DNA of 64,000 nucleotides from Thalassomonas haliotis (GTDB lineage Bacteria; Pseudomonadota; Gammaproteobacteria; Enterobacterales; Alteromonadaceae): NCBI RefSeq assembly GCF_028657945.1, contig NZ_CP059693.1, positions 2,046,001 to 2,110,000 of the forward strand, read 5' to 3'. Shown piece by piece: positions 8,052 to 17,102 of this stretch (position 1 is its first letter; each line of letters starts with the position of its first letter). The notes under the pieces were generated by a model. It saw only the letters and a program-made list of their open reading frames with translations, ran no database searches and was not told where the DNA came from. The position numbers and the translations under genes were made by a program.

Positions 8052-8151
8052 ATCGGTTTTAGTTCACTCAAGCGGCCAGACTTGGTATAAAATAATGCTA
8101 TAACAGTGCCCGTTGGCCACGCGGGCACTTGAGTAAAAGCGAGTGATATTT

Positions 8152-9003
8152 ATGTTGGGAGCTTTGCCCGGTAAGGATGTTGTTGTACGACTACTGGTGC
8201 TGTTGATGATAGCCGGGCCTTGTTATGGCCGGGAGAAAGTATCGGATAGTGCATTTTCATTAAATATCTATACCGAGCTGATGCCCCCGTATCAGTTTAT
8301 CGACGATAAAGATAAAATCACCGGCATTAATATTGAGTTGCTGCGCCTGATGCTGAAACTCGAAGGCATAGCTTATCAGCTGCAGCTGACGCCCTGGACC
8401 CGGGCCTATAGCGCCGCCCTGAGCAATGCATCCGGCGGTGTTATCTCTACCGCCCTGACCCGCTCCCGGGTGGATAAATTTAAATGGGTCGGTCCGTTTC
8501 CCTCAAGCATTGATGGCGTTTATCTGTTTCGGCTTGCTGCCAATAAGCATATTGTTATTAATGGCTTTGAAGACATTAAAAAATACTCCCTTGGTTATGT
8601 GCGCCGGGGGATTTATGAAGAGATTTTTCGCAGCAAGGGCCTTACCGATCAGCAACTGCTGGGATTTGCCAGCAGCAATGAAAGTTACCGTATGCTGTTT
8701 AACGGTAAAATAGACCTGGCGCTGGGCTCAGATATCACAGTGTCGGACTCCCTGGCCATGTACGGCTTTGCGCCGGAGCATGTCGTTAAAGCATATCGTA
8801 TCAAAGATCTCGGCGGCAATTATCTGGCGCTCAACCGTCAAGTGCCGGACGCCATAGTCAAACGCTTAAACCTCAGGTTAAAAAAGATACGGCACAGCGC
8901 TCAGGCAACAGAAATCATCAATAAGTACAGTTCCATGGAAAAAATAACCTGGCTGAAGTCTAACTTATTGACACAAAAAAAGTTGCCGGGCAATAGCGGT
9001 TAG
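8152..9003 (+). CDS. Periplasmic solute-binding protein, SBP_bac_3-like
   Basis: This 283-residue protein has a signal peptide (hydrophobic segment ending GPCYG near residue 26). The mature part has the bilobed amino-acid-binding fold pattern: LMPPYQFID early in the domain, TGINIELLRLML, then a hinge and a C-terminal lobe. No permease or ATPase gene is adjacent, so it may feed a distant transporter or act as a sensor-like orphan, as is common in Alteromonadales. A GTG at 8143 is a possible alternative start; neither start has a strong ribosome binding site. Confidence 0.75.
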   Translation: MLGALPGKDVVVRLLVLLMIAGPCYGREKVSDSAFSLNIYTELMPPYQFIDDKDKITGINIELLRLMLKLEGIAYQLQLTPWTRAYSAALSNASGGVISTALTRSRVDKFKWVGPFPSSIDGVYLFRLAANKHIVINGFEDIKKYSLGYVRRGIYEEIFRSKGLTDQQLLGFASSNESYRMLFNGKIDLALGSDITVSDSLAMYGFAPEHVVKAYRIKDLGGNYLALNRQVPDAIVKRLNLRLKKIRHSAQATEIINKYSSMEKITWLKSNLLTQKKLPGNSG

Positions 9004-9273
9004 TGGCTGTTGGCAAAAGCGGTTATCACTGCTTTTTTCAGCAGCGCCGGCTGTTTTTCCTTTGCTGCATTCACGCGTCGGTACCTGAAATATCAATGTA
9101 AGTTAGGCTGAGAAGCTACTTTCTGGCCAGCAGAAAATGGTTTATAAATATGTTTTGCCCAATGCGTATCACAGGGGAATGGGATTGGCGATTTCATAAA
9201 GGCGCAATTATTTCGTCACTTTGTTATGGTGAAATCAGGGATTGAATCTATGAGAAAAATCGAAGGAAACGAT

Positions 9274-10611
9274 ATGACATTTAGTTTAAAAGCCCTTACC
9301 ACCTTGTGCCTTGGCGCCTCACTTGCCCTGCCTGCACTGGCAGACAGTGATGTTTATGTCACCAATAACTCAGCACAAAGCATGTCGGTATCGGTTAACC
9401 ATACCGGGGATGCCTTACTGGAAGAAGGCAGCGAATGGCAACAGCATGTCCAGACCCTGGGGCCGTGGCAAACCCGTATGGTGCTCAGCTTCAACCGCTG
9501 GGAAAATGTAAAATCAGGCAAGACCTATCATTTTGAAACAATACTCACCAATGAGCACGGCGACAGCCTTGCCCTGCACCAGCAGGTAAAAGGCCATTGG
9601 TATAACTCCAGTTTAAAACACGGCGCCAGTTCAGACGAATTCAGCCTGCGTTGGTATGACGACAGGGAGATTCACCGCGAGCAGGCGCAAATGAGCCAGG
9701 CGGGAGCCTCAACCGAGCTGGCTTTTAAGGCGGCGGCAACCGCCCGCTATGACGATCTCTATTATGCCGTTACCCCAGAAAAAGTCGATGAGCAGGCCAA
9801 CCCCGATGCCGATACCCTTAAGGTTATGACCTATAATATCTGGGCGCTGCCGGCCATCGCCTCCCATATCGGCGACCGCTACGATATCTTGCCCGCATAT
9901 ATGAAAGGCTATGACGTGCTGATGTTGCAGGAAGTGTTTGCCTCCGGGCGCGATGCTTTCCTGCGTACCCTGGCATCGGAGTATCCGTACCAGACCAGGA
10001 TGCTCGATAAAACCGGCATCAACATCTATGACGGCGGCGTCACTATCGTCAGCCGTTACCCGATAGTGAACCAGGGGCAATACGTTTACCCGGATTGCAG
10101 CGGCAGCGACTGTTTTGCCGATAAAGGCCTGAACTATGCCGAAGTGATCAAAGGGGGCAGGGCCTACCACCTGCTGGCAACCCATACCGCCTCGTTCGAC
10201 ACCGACACCGCCCGTGAAAACCGCCAGCGCCAGTTCCAGCAGATGCGCGCTTTTGCTGAAAACCTGAATATCCCCGCCGATGAAACCGTGATTTACGGCG
10301 GCGACTTTAATGTCAACAAACGCAAGTTTGCCGACGATTACGCCGATATGCTTGCCAACTTAAATGCACAGGAGCCGGGGTACGGCGGTTATACCGAGTC
10401 GACCTTTGACCCGCGCATCAACGGTTTTGCCGGTAAGGCCTTATCCGGCGGTGAAAACATCGAATACCTGGATTATATCGTGGTCAGCAAGGCACATCAG
10501 GCGCGCGAGCAAAATACCAATGTGGTGAAGATCCCGAGAAGCTCCGATGAGCGGCTGTTCAAACACTGGAACCTGTCGGATCACTTCCCTGTGGTGACGG
10601 AACTGCGTTAA
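9274..10611 (+). CDS. Secreted sphingomyelin phosphodiesterase (neutral sphingomyelinase C)
   Basis: The 445-residue protein starts with a signal peptide (MTFSLKALTTLCLGASLALP, cleavage near LADS). An N-terminal domain of about 150 residues precedes a C-terminal exonuclease-endonuclease-phosphatase domain from about residue 181. Visible family motifs are VMTYNIW, MLQEVF, GDFNVNK and the terminal SDHFPVV, which carry the metal-binding Asn, Glu, Asp and the catalytic His. It would hydrolyse sphingomyelin to ceramide and phosphocholine and may act as a haemolysin. The ATG at 9274 is chosen for its signal peptide and GAAGGAAAC upstream. The stop codon overlaps the next gene's start (TAATG). Confidence 0.85.
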   Translation: MTFSLKALTTLCLGASLALPALADSDVYVTNNSAQSMSVSVNHTGDALLEEGSEWQQHVQTLGPWQTRMVLSFNRWENVKSGKTYHFETILTNEHGDSLALHQQVKGHWYNSSLKHGASSDEFSLRWYDDREIHREQAQMSQAGASTELAFKAAATARYDDLYYAVTPEKVDEQANPDADTLKVMTYNIWALPAIASHIGDRYDILPAYMKGYDVLMLQEVFASGRDAFLRTLASEYPYQTRMLDKTGINIYDGGVTIVSRYPIVNQGQYVYPDCSGSDCFADKGLNYAEVIKGGRAYHLLATHTASFDTDTARENRQRQFQQMRAFAENLNIPADETVIYGGDFNVNKRKFADDYADMLANLNAQEPGYGGYTESTFDPRINGFAGKALSGGENIEYLDYIVVSKAHQAREQNTNVVKIPRSSDERLFKHWNLSDHFPVVTELR

Positions 10612-11654
10612 TGGCTTCAAGTTTACGTTTTAGCGCCGCCCTTTGGGGCGGTGCGGTTATTTTTGCCCTGGTTGCCGGTTACGGCTTTTATCAGTGCTTT
10701 GTCTTGAGCAAACAGGGCGATGGTAAAGCTGCTGTTGCCACTGGCCCAAAAAGCAAGGGGGCAAATCAGGGCTTAAGACGCACCCAGCTTAAACACGAGC
10801 CGGGTTTAGCTGACAAGTCACAACCCCCAAAACAGTTTACAGGCCAGTTTACAGGGCAACTTACCGGTCAGCTTAGTGCCGAAAACCACTTATCGGCCAG
10901 TAGCCGGGATATGGCCGACAAGCTGGAGCAGGCTTCAGGCAAGGAGTTGCAGGCATTACTGCGCCGCTTCTGGCAGCTGTGCATGGCAAAAGATAACTGT
11001 CAGGATCAACTGGCCCGGCTCCATGGCGTATTAGCCCCCGGTTATTACCGCTTGCTGGAGCAATTTGCCGAGTTGGAGCAGGTACGCGAGCAGCTGCTCG
11101 GGGCTGAGCTTAGCTCCCACGACAATGCCCTGGAAGATAAAATTGCCCGGGTCAAAGCCGTTAATGACCAGGTATGGGGAGCTGATGCCGAGCTGTTATA
11201 CCGGGACGAATACGCCCTGTATGACTTTTCCCTCCAGGGGCGCGAGCTGGCGTTATTATCCGGTGTTGAAGCGTTTATTAACGGCTACCGCCGGCTGACT
11301 AAAAGCTGGCAGGGCAAGTTGGCAAGTTTTGACCTGCAAACGGGCGAAGCCAAATATGAACAGGCGTTGTCGCTGCTACCCGGGTCTTTTAGTGAAAGTC
11401 AGCGGGCAAGAGCCCGGGCGGAGCTGGCGCATTTGTATTTAACCCCCAGGCAGGCGGCATCGGTGCGGCAAAGGGCACAACAAGTGGCGTTGCAAAGCGA
11501 TACCCTGGCCGGCTACCGGCAAGGCCTGGCGGCGCTGAACCGGGAATTGGCGCAGCTGAGAAAAACTTCCCTGGCACATTTATCTTTAGCTGAGTGGCAA
11601 AGTTACCAGAGCAAACAAAAATACCAATACCGGCTGGATTTTTTCGCCAACTAG
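10611..11654 (+). CDS. Lipase-chaperone-like (Lif-type) membrane-anchored protein
   Basis: This 347-residue protein has one N-terminal membrane helix (about 9-27) and a long variable linker containing repeated TGQF/TGQL units (about 73-90). A large helical domain follows, with Arg/Leu/Ala-rich helices and the segment VWGADAELLYRDEYALYDF, which resembles the extended helical steric chaperones (LifO/LimK) of secreted lipases. It overlaps the sphingomyelinase gene by one base (TAATG), so translation is coupled. I infer that it folds the sphingomyelinase in the periplasm. The canonical N-terminal FDYxLSxxGE motif of lipase foldases is not seen, so the family assignment is moderate. Confidence 0.55.
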   Translation: MASSLRFSAALWGGAVIFALVAGYGFYQCFVLSKQGDGKAAVATGPKSKGANQGLRRTQLKHEPGLADKSQPPKQFTGQFTGQLTGQLSAENHLSASSRDMADKLEQASGKELQALLRRFWQLCMAKDNCQDQLARLHGVLAPGYYRLLEQFAELEQVREQLLGAELSSHDNALEDKIARVKAVNDQVWGADAELLYRDEYALYDFSLQGRELALLSGVEAFINGYRRLTKSWQGKLASFDLQTGEAKYEQALSLLPGSFSESQRARARAELAHLYLTPRQAASVRQRAQQVALQSDTLAGYRQGLAALNRELAQLRKTSLAHLSLAEWQSYQSKQKYQYRLDFFAN

Positions 11655-11750
11655 CCTTTGGCGGCGGCTTAGCGCGAGCCTGCCTGGGAGTTGGCACCGG
11701 ATAGGCTATGGTCTAAGCTTTTAATTACCTTGGCTAAAGAGGCTGGCATT

Positions 11751-12689
11751 ATGGCCGCAGAGCGTGAGCAACTGGCTAACAAGCTGTTTGCATTTGTCGA
11801 AATCAATGAGGAAGGTTATGCCATTTTTGACGCCGGTGACCATCTGCTTTACTGCAACCGGGCCTATGGCCAGATTTTAGGTTTTGATGCCGAGGTCCTG
11901 ATTGGCCGCACTTTCCTCGACATTATTTCTTTGTGCTTTAACTCGGATAAAGGTTTTAAAAGCGATACCGATGATCTTGATGTCTTGCTGGCCCGGATCA
12001 GCAGCCAGTGGCGCTCCGACAACTACCGTTTATTTGAGATGCAAAGCCATGATAACCGGTGGTTTTTATTTTCTGAGATCAAAAATGACCGCGGCGAAAT
12101 CCTGATCCAGACCAAACAGGTGACCGAGCAAAAGGTGCTGGAGCATAAACTGCTGGAGTCACGCGACAACCTCAGGCAGCTGGCCCTGACCGACGAGCTG
12201 ACCCAGGTGGCCAACCGCCGCTGTTTTGTCGACTCGGTAGAAGCCGAGCTGCACAGGTGCCGTCGCCACAACTACCAGGTCGCCTATATGCTCTTGGACC
12301 TCGACCATTTTAAAAACGTTAACGACAGCTATGGTCACCAGGCAGGAGATCTGGTGCTGCAGTCGGTGGCCAAACGGGTGACCAAAATGCTGCGGGACTA
12401 TGATATTTTTGGCCGTATCGGCGGCGAAGAATTTGCCGTGTTTCTCGGCCGTACCAAGGTAGAAGAAGTACTGACCGTGGCCGAGCGCATCCGCGAAGCC
12501 ATTGCCGACAATCCGCTGCTGTACCAGGGCAAGCGCATACCCGTGACCACTTCCATCGGCATCAGCTTATGCAGTTCAATTGCCCATACTTACCAGGATT
12601 TATACAACCAGGCGGATCAGGCCCTGTACCAGGCAAAAGCAAACGGCCGCAACATGTGCCAGTTCTACCGGGTTGAGCATGACGGCTAA
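11751..12689 (+). CDS. PAS-GGDEF diguanylate cyclase
   Basis: The 312-residue cytoplasmic protein has an N-terminal PAS domain (about 15-125; GYAIFDAGDHLLYCNRAYGQ) and a GGDEF domain (about 145-305) with the active-site GGEEF at 224-228. An RxxD inhibitory site (RDYD, 215-218) lies five residues before it, so the enzyme should make cyclic di-GMP and be product-inhibited. No EAL domain is present. The ATG at 11751 is preferred over the TTG at 11691 because AAAGAGG lies upstream. A decayed homologue occurs at 24478-25434. Confidence 0.85.
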   Translation: MAAEREQLANKLFAFVEINEEGYAIFDAGDHLLYCNRAYGQILGFDAEVLIGRTFLDIISLCFNSDKGFKSDTDDLDVLLARISSQWRSDNYRLFEMQSHDNRWFLFSEIKNDRGEILIQTKQVTEQKVLEHKLLESRDNLRQLALTDELTQVANRRCFVDSVEAELHRCRRHNYQVAYMLLDLDHFKNVNDSYGHQAGDLVLQSVAKRVTKMLRDYDIFGRIGGEEFAVFLGRTKVEEVLTVAERIREAIADNPLLYQGKRIPVTTSIGISLCSSIAHTYQDLYNQADQALYQAKANGRNMCQFYRVEHDG

Positions 12690-13065
12690 AAAGCGCTTAT
12701 TTCTCTCCCTGAGTGCCGATATGGCGCCATTCTTTTTCCGTTAAACTTGTTGCGAAAAGCCAGAGGCTGTAACAACTCATGTCTGTCAGGCCAAGCGGAT
12801 ATCAATGACTTAGCAACAAGTAAAAATCAGCTTTGATTTTAATTGTCAGTAACTTCAACCGGATAACATATTCCGAGCATTTTCAAGCGGAAAAAAGCAC
12901 TTTGTTCGATGTTATAAAATCTAACATCTTGACCGTTAAAATCCCCGGAATAAGCAGGCGATCCTGGTTATTTATATTAAGATTAAAACGAGTTTAATAT
13001 TTTATGACGGCCAATAAATGCCTTTACCTGTGTAACTCCATTATTTGCGCCTTGAGGAGAATAAC
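12690..13065. other. Intergenic region before the DUF3718 gene
   Basis: The 376 bases hold no convincing gene. The right part (about 12965-13010) is A/T-rich with TTTAATATTTTATG and probably contains the promoter of the DUF3718 gene. No repeat or terminator stood out. Confidence 0.35.
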
Positions 13066-13446
13066 ATGAAACCTGTAATAACTGTTCTACTCACCGCTGC
13101 AGCGGCTTTTGCTTTTTCGGCTAATGCAGCCACCTATAAATTTGTTGCGGCAAATAATCTGCCCGGCACTAAGCTGTGTATTTCTGCGGTTAAAAATGAC
13201 TTGATTGGTTATAAGGATATGGCAAAACGCTACCATGTAAGGCATAAGTATATTGCCAATAACGTGACCTGCAACGGCGAGGAAATTGCCAGTTTTGCCG
13301 CCGCTTATGGGGCAACGAGAACCGCGGAATATATCAACAGATTCCATAAGGGAAAAGTCAGCATTATTGATATCGCCAAAGCGGCGAAAGACAAGCAGCA
13401 AGCAGCAGGTGATGAGCAGGAGGTTATCCTGGTGATGGTACATTAG
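13066..13446 (+). CDS. DUF3718 family secreted protein
   Basis: The 126-residue protein has a signal peptide ending in SANAATY near residue 22, then a small domain with KLCISAVKND and VTCNGEEIASFAA, whose paired cysteines and spacing fit the DUF3718 family of periplasmic proteins common in Alteromonadales. Function is unknown. The ATG at 13066 follows TTGAGGAGAATAAC, an excellent ribosome binding site; an in-frame start at 13045 lies before that site. The gene ends before a strong terminator. Confidence 0.7.
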   Translation: MKPVITVLLTAAAAFAFSANAATYKFVAANNLPGTKLCISAVKNDLIGYKDMAKRYHVRHKYIANNVTCNGEEIASFAAAYGATRTAEYINRFHKGKVSIIDIAKAAKDKQQAAGDEQEVILVMVH

Positions 13447-13471
13447 TACCCCGGGACAACACAGCTTCAGG

Positions 13472-13502
13472 GAGCAGCTTCAAATGAAGCTGCTCTTTTT
13501 TT
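13472..13502 (+). terminator. Strong rho-independent terminator
   Basis: GAGCAGCTTCA and TGAAGCTGCTC form a perfect 11-bp inverted repeat (13472-13482 and 13485-13495), followed by a run of eight T's. It ends the DUF3718 transcript. Confidence 0.9.
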
Positions 13503-13532
13503 GGCCGTGATTATGGGCTCATTATCCGGTGG

Positions 13533-15287
13533 TTATTCCGTTATCTGGCTTAAATCGGCAATGTCGCTGTTGTCGGCCTCTTTGCTGACCAGGGGATATT
13601 GGCTCAGGCGCGGCGGGGTTTTCTGCGGGCAGACCTTATAGACAAAATTCTTTCTTAACAGGTGATACTGGCTGTCGCTCGCCCAGAAACAGCGTTTCAT
13701 TTGTTGCAGCTCTTCTTCCCGGTACTGGGCCAGGGGTTTTTCCAGTTCATCTTTATCCCTTTGGGCAAGCTTAGTGCTCAGCAAGGCAACATATTGGTCG
13801 TCTTCGAGTATAATTCTACAATATTCTTTTAAATCAAATGCATAAGCGGTCGGATCTGCCGGGAATACCGCATCCACTAAACCTATGTTGGCGGCGGCCT
13901 GTGCGCCGAGCGGCATACAGCTTTGGGTGAGATCGATTGCCTGGCGGTAACCGAGCCGGCGTACCAGGGTATAGGTCCAGTATTCCGAGCCGTACAAACC
14001 CAGGGTTTTATAGTGGGGATTAAGCACCACACCGTCGCGGGCGACTACCTGATCACAGGCCAGCGCCATCATTACGCCGCCGGCACCGGCATTGTTGCCA
14101 AGGGATGCCAGCGTGATCTTGTTGCGGGTTTCCAGAATCGCCTGTACCAGGTCGTTGATGGCATTGATATTTTTCCACGACTCTTCACTGGGATCGGCAC
14201 TTGCTTCAATATGGTTGAGGTGGATGCCGTTGCTGAAAAAGTCATCCCCCCCCATCAGTACCAAGAGCCGGGTATTGCGGCACTGGGCGGCTTTATAGGC
14301 GGTCAGCAGGCGTTGGCATTGTGCTGTGCCCATGGCGCCGTTATGAAAATTAAAATAAAGATAACCGACGCCATCGGCTTCGCGGTAGCTGATTTCCTTA
14401 TAGGTTTTGATCTTATGGGGGGTCAGCGGCGGCAGCTTGAGCTCGGGAATGTCGCTCAGATGCTCTGCCAGCACCCAGGCGGCGGGCAATTTAAAAGTGC
14501 TGTTGCCGGGGGCTTTTTGCTGCTTTAAGTGGCTGATCCAGATGGCGCCGTCCAAGGTCGAAATGCAGATGGCGCCGTTACGTTGGGCCATGACTTTTTT
14601 CGGACCATCGGCTTTTAATACCAGCTCCTGGTGGGCGCCAAAAAGATAGACGGCGACACCGAAAAAGTCATCCAAGACGCCGGGAAAACTGTCGGCGGCG
14701 TGAATTTTTCTCAGCACTTCGCAGGTATTGTCCCTGTGCCAGTTAATGCTGCGCTGCGCCTGGCGGATCATCGGCTTTAAGCTGCCTTTGACTTTTTTAT
14801 CGCTGTAATTGAGCGGCAGCGGTTTAAAGTCTGCCATCTGCTGCCATTCGAGGATATCGTCCACCAGCGCCGCCGCCATTTGCGAGACTTCCTGGCGGTA
14901 TAAGCTGGCTTTTGAGGCCGGGCGCATTTTAAAGTTTTTTGATGACCAGATATCGCCGGCATCCATTTCACTGTCTGCCTGCAATGCGGTAACCCCCCAC
15001 TGGTTTTGCTGGTCTAAAATTGCCCAGTCAAGGGATGACGGGCCGCGGTCGCCGATAATGCCCGGGTGGATAATAATACACAGATGTTTTTGCCAGATAT
15101 CGTCGGGGATACGTTGTTTTAAAAACGGGCATAAGATCAATTCAGGTTCAAAGGTGTCGATGGCAAAGCGGACTTCGCTTTCCTGACCGGCAAAAACCAC
15201 GCTGACCGTGTGTCCCTGAAGTTTAAGTTGCTCATAAATGCGTTGGCTGAGGCCGTTAAAAGCGGTGACGAGTAATAAAATACGCAC
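13533..15287 (-). CDS. hoxX: HoxX-like formyltransferase/enoyl-CoA hydratase fusion
   Basis: The 584-residue protein joins an N-terminal formyl-tetrahydrofolate transferase-like domain (about 1-250; IIHPGIIGDRGPSSLDWAI near 72-88) to an enoyl-CoA hydratase/isomerase domain (about 310-520; GGDDFFSNGIHL and GNNAGAGGVMMALACDQ). This is the HoxX architecture; HoxX makes carbon monoxide from formyl groups through formyl-CoA for NiFe-hydrogenase maturation. No hydrogenase gene lies in the window, so its role here may differ. I chose the GTG at 15287, with AAGGAAG upstream; an ATG at 15365 would add 26 polar residues. It is the last gene of the minus-strand cassette, 282 bases after the phosphoesterases. 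Confidence 0.75.
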   Translation of the reverse strand: MRILLLVTAFNGLSQRIYEQLKLQGHTVSVVFAGQESEVRFAIDTFEPELILCPFLKQRIPDDIWQKHLCIIIHPGIIGDRGPSSLDWAILDQQNQWGVTALQADSEMDAGDIWSSKNFKMRPASKASLYRQEVSQMAAALVDDILEWQQMADFKPLPLNYSDKKVKGSLKPMIRQAQRSINWHRDNTCEVLRKIHAADSFPGVLDDFFGVAVYLFGAHQELVLKADGPKKVMAQRNGAICISTLDGAIWISHLKQQKAPGNSTFKLPAAWVLAEHLSDIPELKLPPLTPHKIKTYKEISYREADGVGYLYFNFHNGAMGTAQCQRLLTAYKAAQCRNTRLLVLMGGDDFFSNGIHLNHIEASADPSEESWKNINAINDLVQAILETRNKITLASLGNNAGAGGVMMALACDQVVARDGVVLNPHYKTLGLYGSEYWTYTLVRRLGYRQAIDLTQSCMPLGAQAAANIGLVDAVFPADPTAYAFDLKEYCRIILEDDQYVALLSTKLAQRDKDELEKPLAQYREEELQQMKRCFWASDSQYHLLRKNFVYKVCPQKTPPRLSQYPLVSKEADNSDIADLSQITE

Positions 15288-15569
15288 AAATTCTTCCTTG
15301 TTGCTGCTGGTGAATAGCCTGTCAAAGGGCTTGAGTCCCTTTGATGCCCGGCATTTCACCAGCAAGTCATATTATTGTCAAGAAAGCTGACACTTGGATT
15401 TACGTATTTAGTCTAATTTTTGATAATTCGTTTGATTTAGCGCAAATTTTAAACGAATTTCACTGCCGCAAGTGCGACAGCGTCATGGGAATTGCAGTAC
15501 GAAAGCAGCCGTACCGGGGAAAATCTCCCCGGACGGTTAAACACTCGCTTAAATCAGCCTCAGCCAGGA

Positions 15570-17102
15570 CTAGCTGTTCTCTTTCTTATACTGGCCATAG
15601 TAATAATGATGGTAGCGATAGCGGCTGTATCGTTTCACCTCACTTTCATCATCCTGCCCCTTGCCCTGGTAATGGGAATGGTAGTCCCCCTCCACCGGCA
15701 ATTGCGAGGCCAGGCTGGCTTCTGCCTGTTGCAGGTGATCCGCCTTGCTCCAGTCGCTATTGCCTTCAAGCACAGGTAAAGCCTCGCTTTTGGGCACCAC
15801 GACATTTTTCAGGGGATCATCCCGGCGGGCCGTGGTTAAGGTTAATACCGGTCCGATATCGGGAGCCGCGGCGTCCCTGGTGGTTAACGGCGAGAGCTTA
15901 AAACGCTTCTCCACCGTGGCCAGTATCGAGGTATGATCAAAGGCGGTCGGTGCCTGGGAGTTGCCGTAAAGATCGGTATCCGGCTCGGGAATACGTAAAA
16001 CCGTGCCCGCTTCTATCAGCGGCGACACCAATACCGTCGGCACCCGCACGCCAAAGCGCTGGAAATTAAAGCCCATATTATCCGGGCAGTCGTGCGGCTG
16101 TTTGGCATTTTCCGGCGGCGGCACATGGTCGAAATTGCCGCCGTGCTCGTCATAGGTGATGATCAACAAGGTTTTTTGCCAGTGGGGCGAGCTTTGCAGC
16201 GCCTGGTAGATCTCATACAGGTATTGTTCGCCTTTGGCGACATCATAGTTGGGGTGCTGGCTGTTGCCTTTGCTGCCCCATTCCGGTGCTAAAAAGCTGT
16301 AATGGGCCAAAGTGCCGTCGGTGGCGGCCCGTTTAAAGGCGGCAAAATTACCGAAGCTGCCGTATTCGGGCTTTTCCGGCAGCGCCTGTAATGATTGGCG
16401 GGTAAGAATAGGCTCGTCTTCATAACCGTAAATACTCCAGCTCAGCTGTGCCTGCTCCAGCAGGTTGTAGATGCTGGGGGCGTTATATCTTTTATCGTGG
16501 TCGTTCAGCCTTCCCAAAGAGGTCGCCATCTGCACAAAAGCGCGGTTGGGCAGGGTTTCGGTAGGCACGGAGCAAAACCAGTGGTCGCACACCGCATACC
16601 CTTTGGCCAGCCCAGAAAGTACAGGCAGCAGCTGGGGGGTATACATGCCCATAATGCTTTCTTCCGTGGTGCCTTCGACAATTGGCCAGCTGCCCGGCTT
16701 TTTCTCGTTATCCTGGCGCTGCCAGTTTAAGGTATAGGCAAAGTCGCTGATAAAGCCGCTATTGCCGGCCTTGGTGCCTTTGGCCGGGGTGCGGTAATTG
16801 CCGAACAGCTGGCTGTTGGTATTATTGTAACCTTCGCCGGGGTCGCTGCCGGGCCAGAAATACGGGTGTTTATCGTCGGGGATCTTAAAGACAGTGACCG
16901 CCTCGCCGCGGGAATTGAGGTTGCTTTCTTCGCCGGTTAAGCCCTCAAAAGCATGGCCCAGTGGCGAGATATTGTTTTGATCTGTATATAAAAAACCTAA
17001 CATGTGATCAAAGGAGCGGTTCTCCAGCATGATCACGACAAAATGGTCGATTTGATCTAATAAGCCTGAATCCCGGCTGCCTGTGTTAAAACTCATGTTC
17101 AC
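15570..17102 (-). CDS. Phosphoesterase family protein (phospholipase C/acid phosphatase-like)
   Basis: The 510-residue protein has the phosphoesterase-family signature (PF04185 type): VVIMLENRSFDHMLG near the N-terminus, a mid-region with CSVPTETLPNRAF, and ITYDEHGGNFDHVPPP later, which supply metal and phosphate ligands. The family includes non-specific phospholipase C and AcpA acid phosphatase. No signal peptide is visible, which is unusual for the family. The C-terminal 40 residues are rich in Tyr, His and Arg. Its start overlaps the preceding phosphoesterase gene by 17 bases, so the two are co-translated and may act together. Confidence 0.75.
   Translation of the reverse strand: MNMSFNTGSRDSGLLDQIDHFVVIMLENRSFDHMLGFLYTDQNNISPLGHAFEGLTGEESNLNSRGEAVTVFKIPDDKHPYFWPGSDPGEGYNNTNSQLFGNYRTPAKGTKAGNSGFISDFAYTLNWQRQDNEKKPGSWPIVEGTTEESIMGMYTPQLLPVLSGLAKGYAVCDHWFCSVPTETLPNRAFVQMATSLGRLNDHDKRYNAPSIYNLLEQAQLSWSIYGYEDEPILTRQSLQALPEKPEYGSFGNFAAFKRAATDGTLAHYSFLAPEWGSKGNSQHPNYDVAKGEQYLYEIYQALQSSPHWQKTLLIITYDEHGGNFDHVPPPENAKQPHDCPDNMGFNFQRFGVRVPTVLVSPLIEAGTVLRIPEPDTDLYGNSQAPTAFDHTSILATVEKRFKLSPLTTRDAAAPDIGPVLTLTTARRDDPLKNVVVPKSEALPVLEGNSDWSKADHLQQAEASLASQLPVEGDYHSHYQGKGQDDESEVKRYSRYRYHHYYYGQYKKENS

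Noticed and set aside
8105-8129. Hairpin AGTGCCCG/CGGGCACT after the ABC-F gene
   Set aside because: A real 8-bp inverted repeat, but no T-run follows on either strand, so I do not call it a terminator.
13923-14528. Plus-strand open frame of 201 codons opposite the HoxX-like gene
   Set aside because: Shadow frame in high-GC codon context; the minus strand encodes a clear two-domain protein.
16395-16730. Plus-strand open frame of 111 codons opposite the phosphoesterase gene
   Set aside because: Shadow of a well-supported phosphoesterase coding frame.
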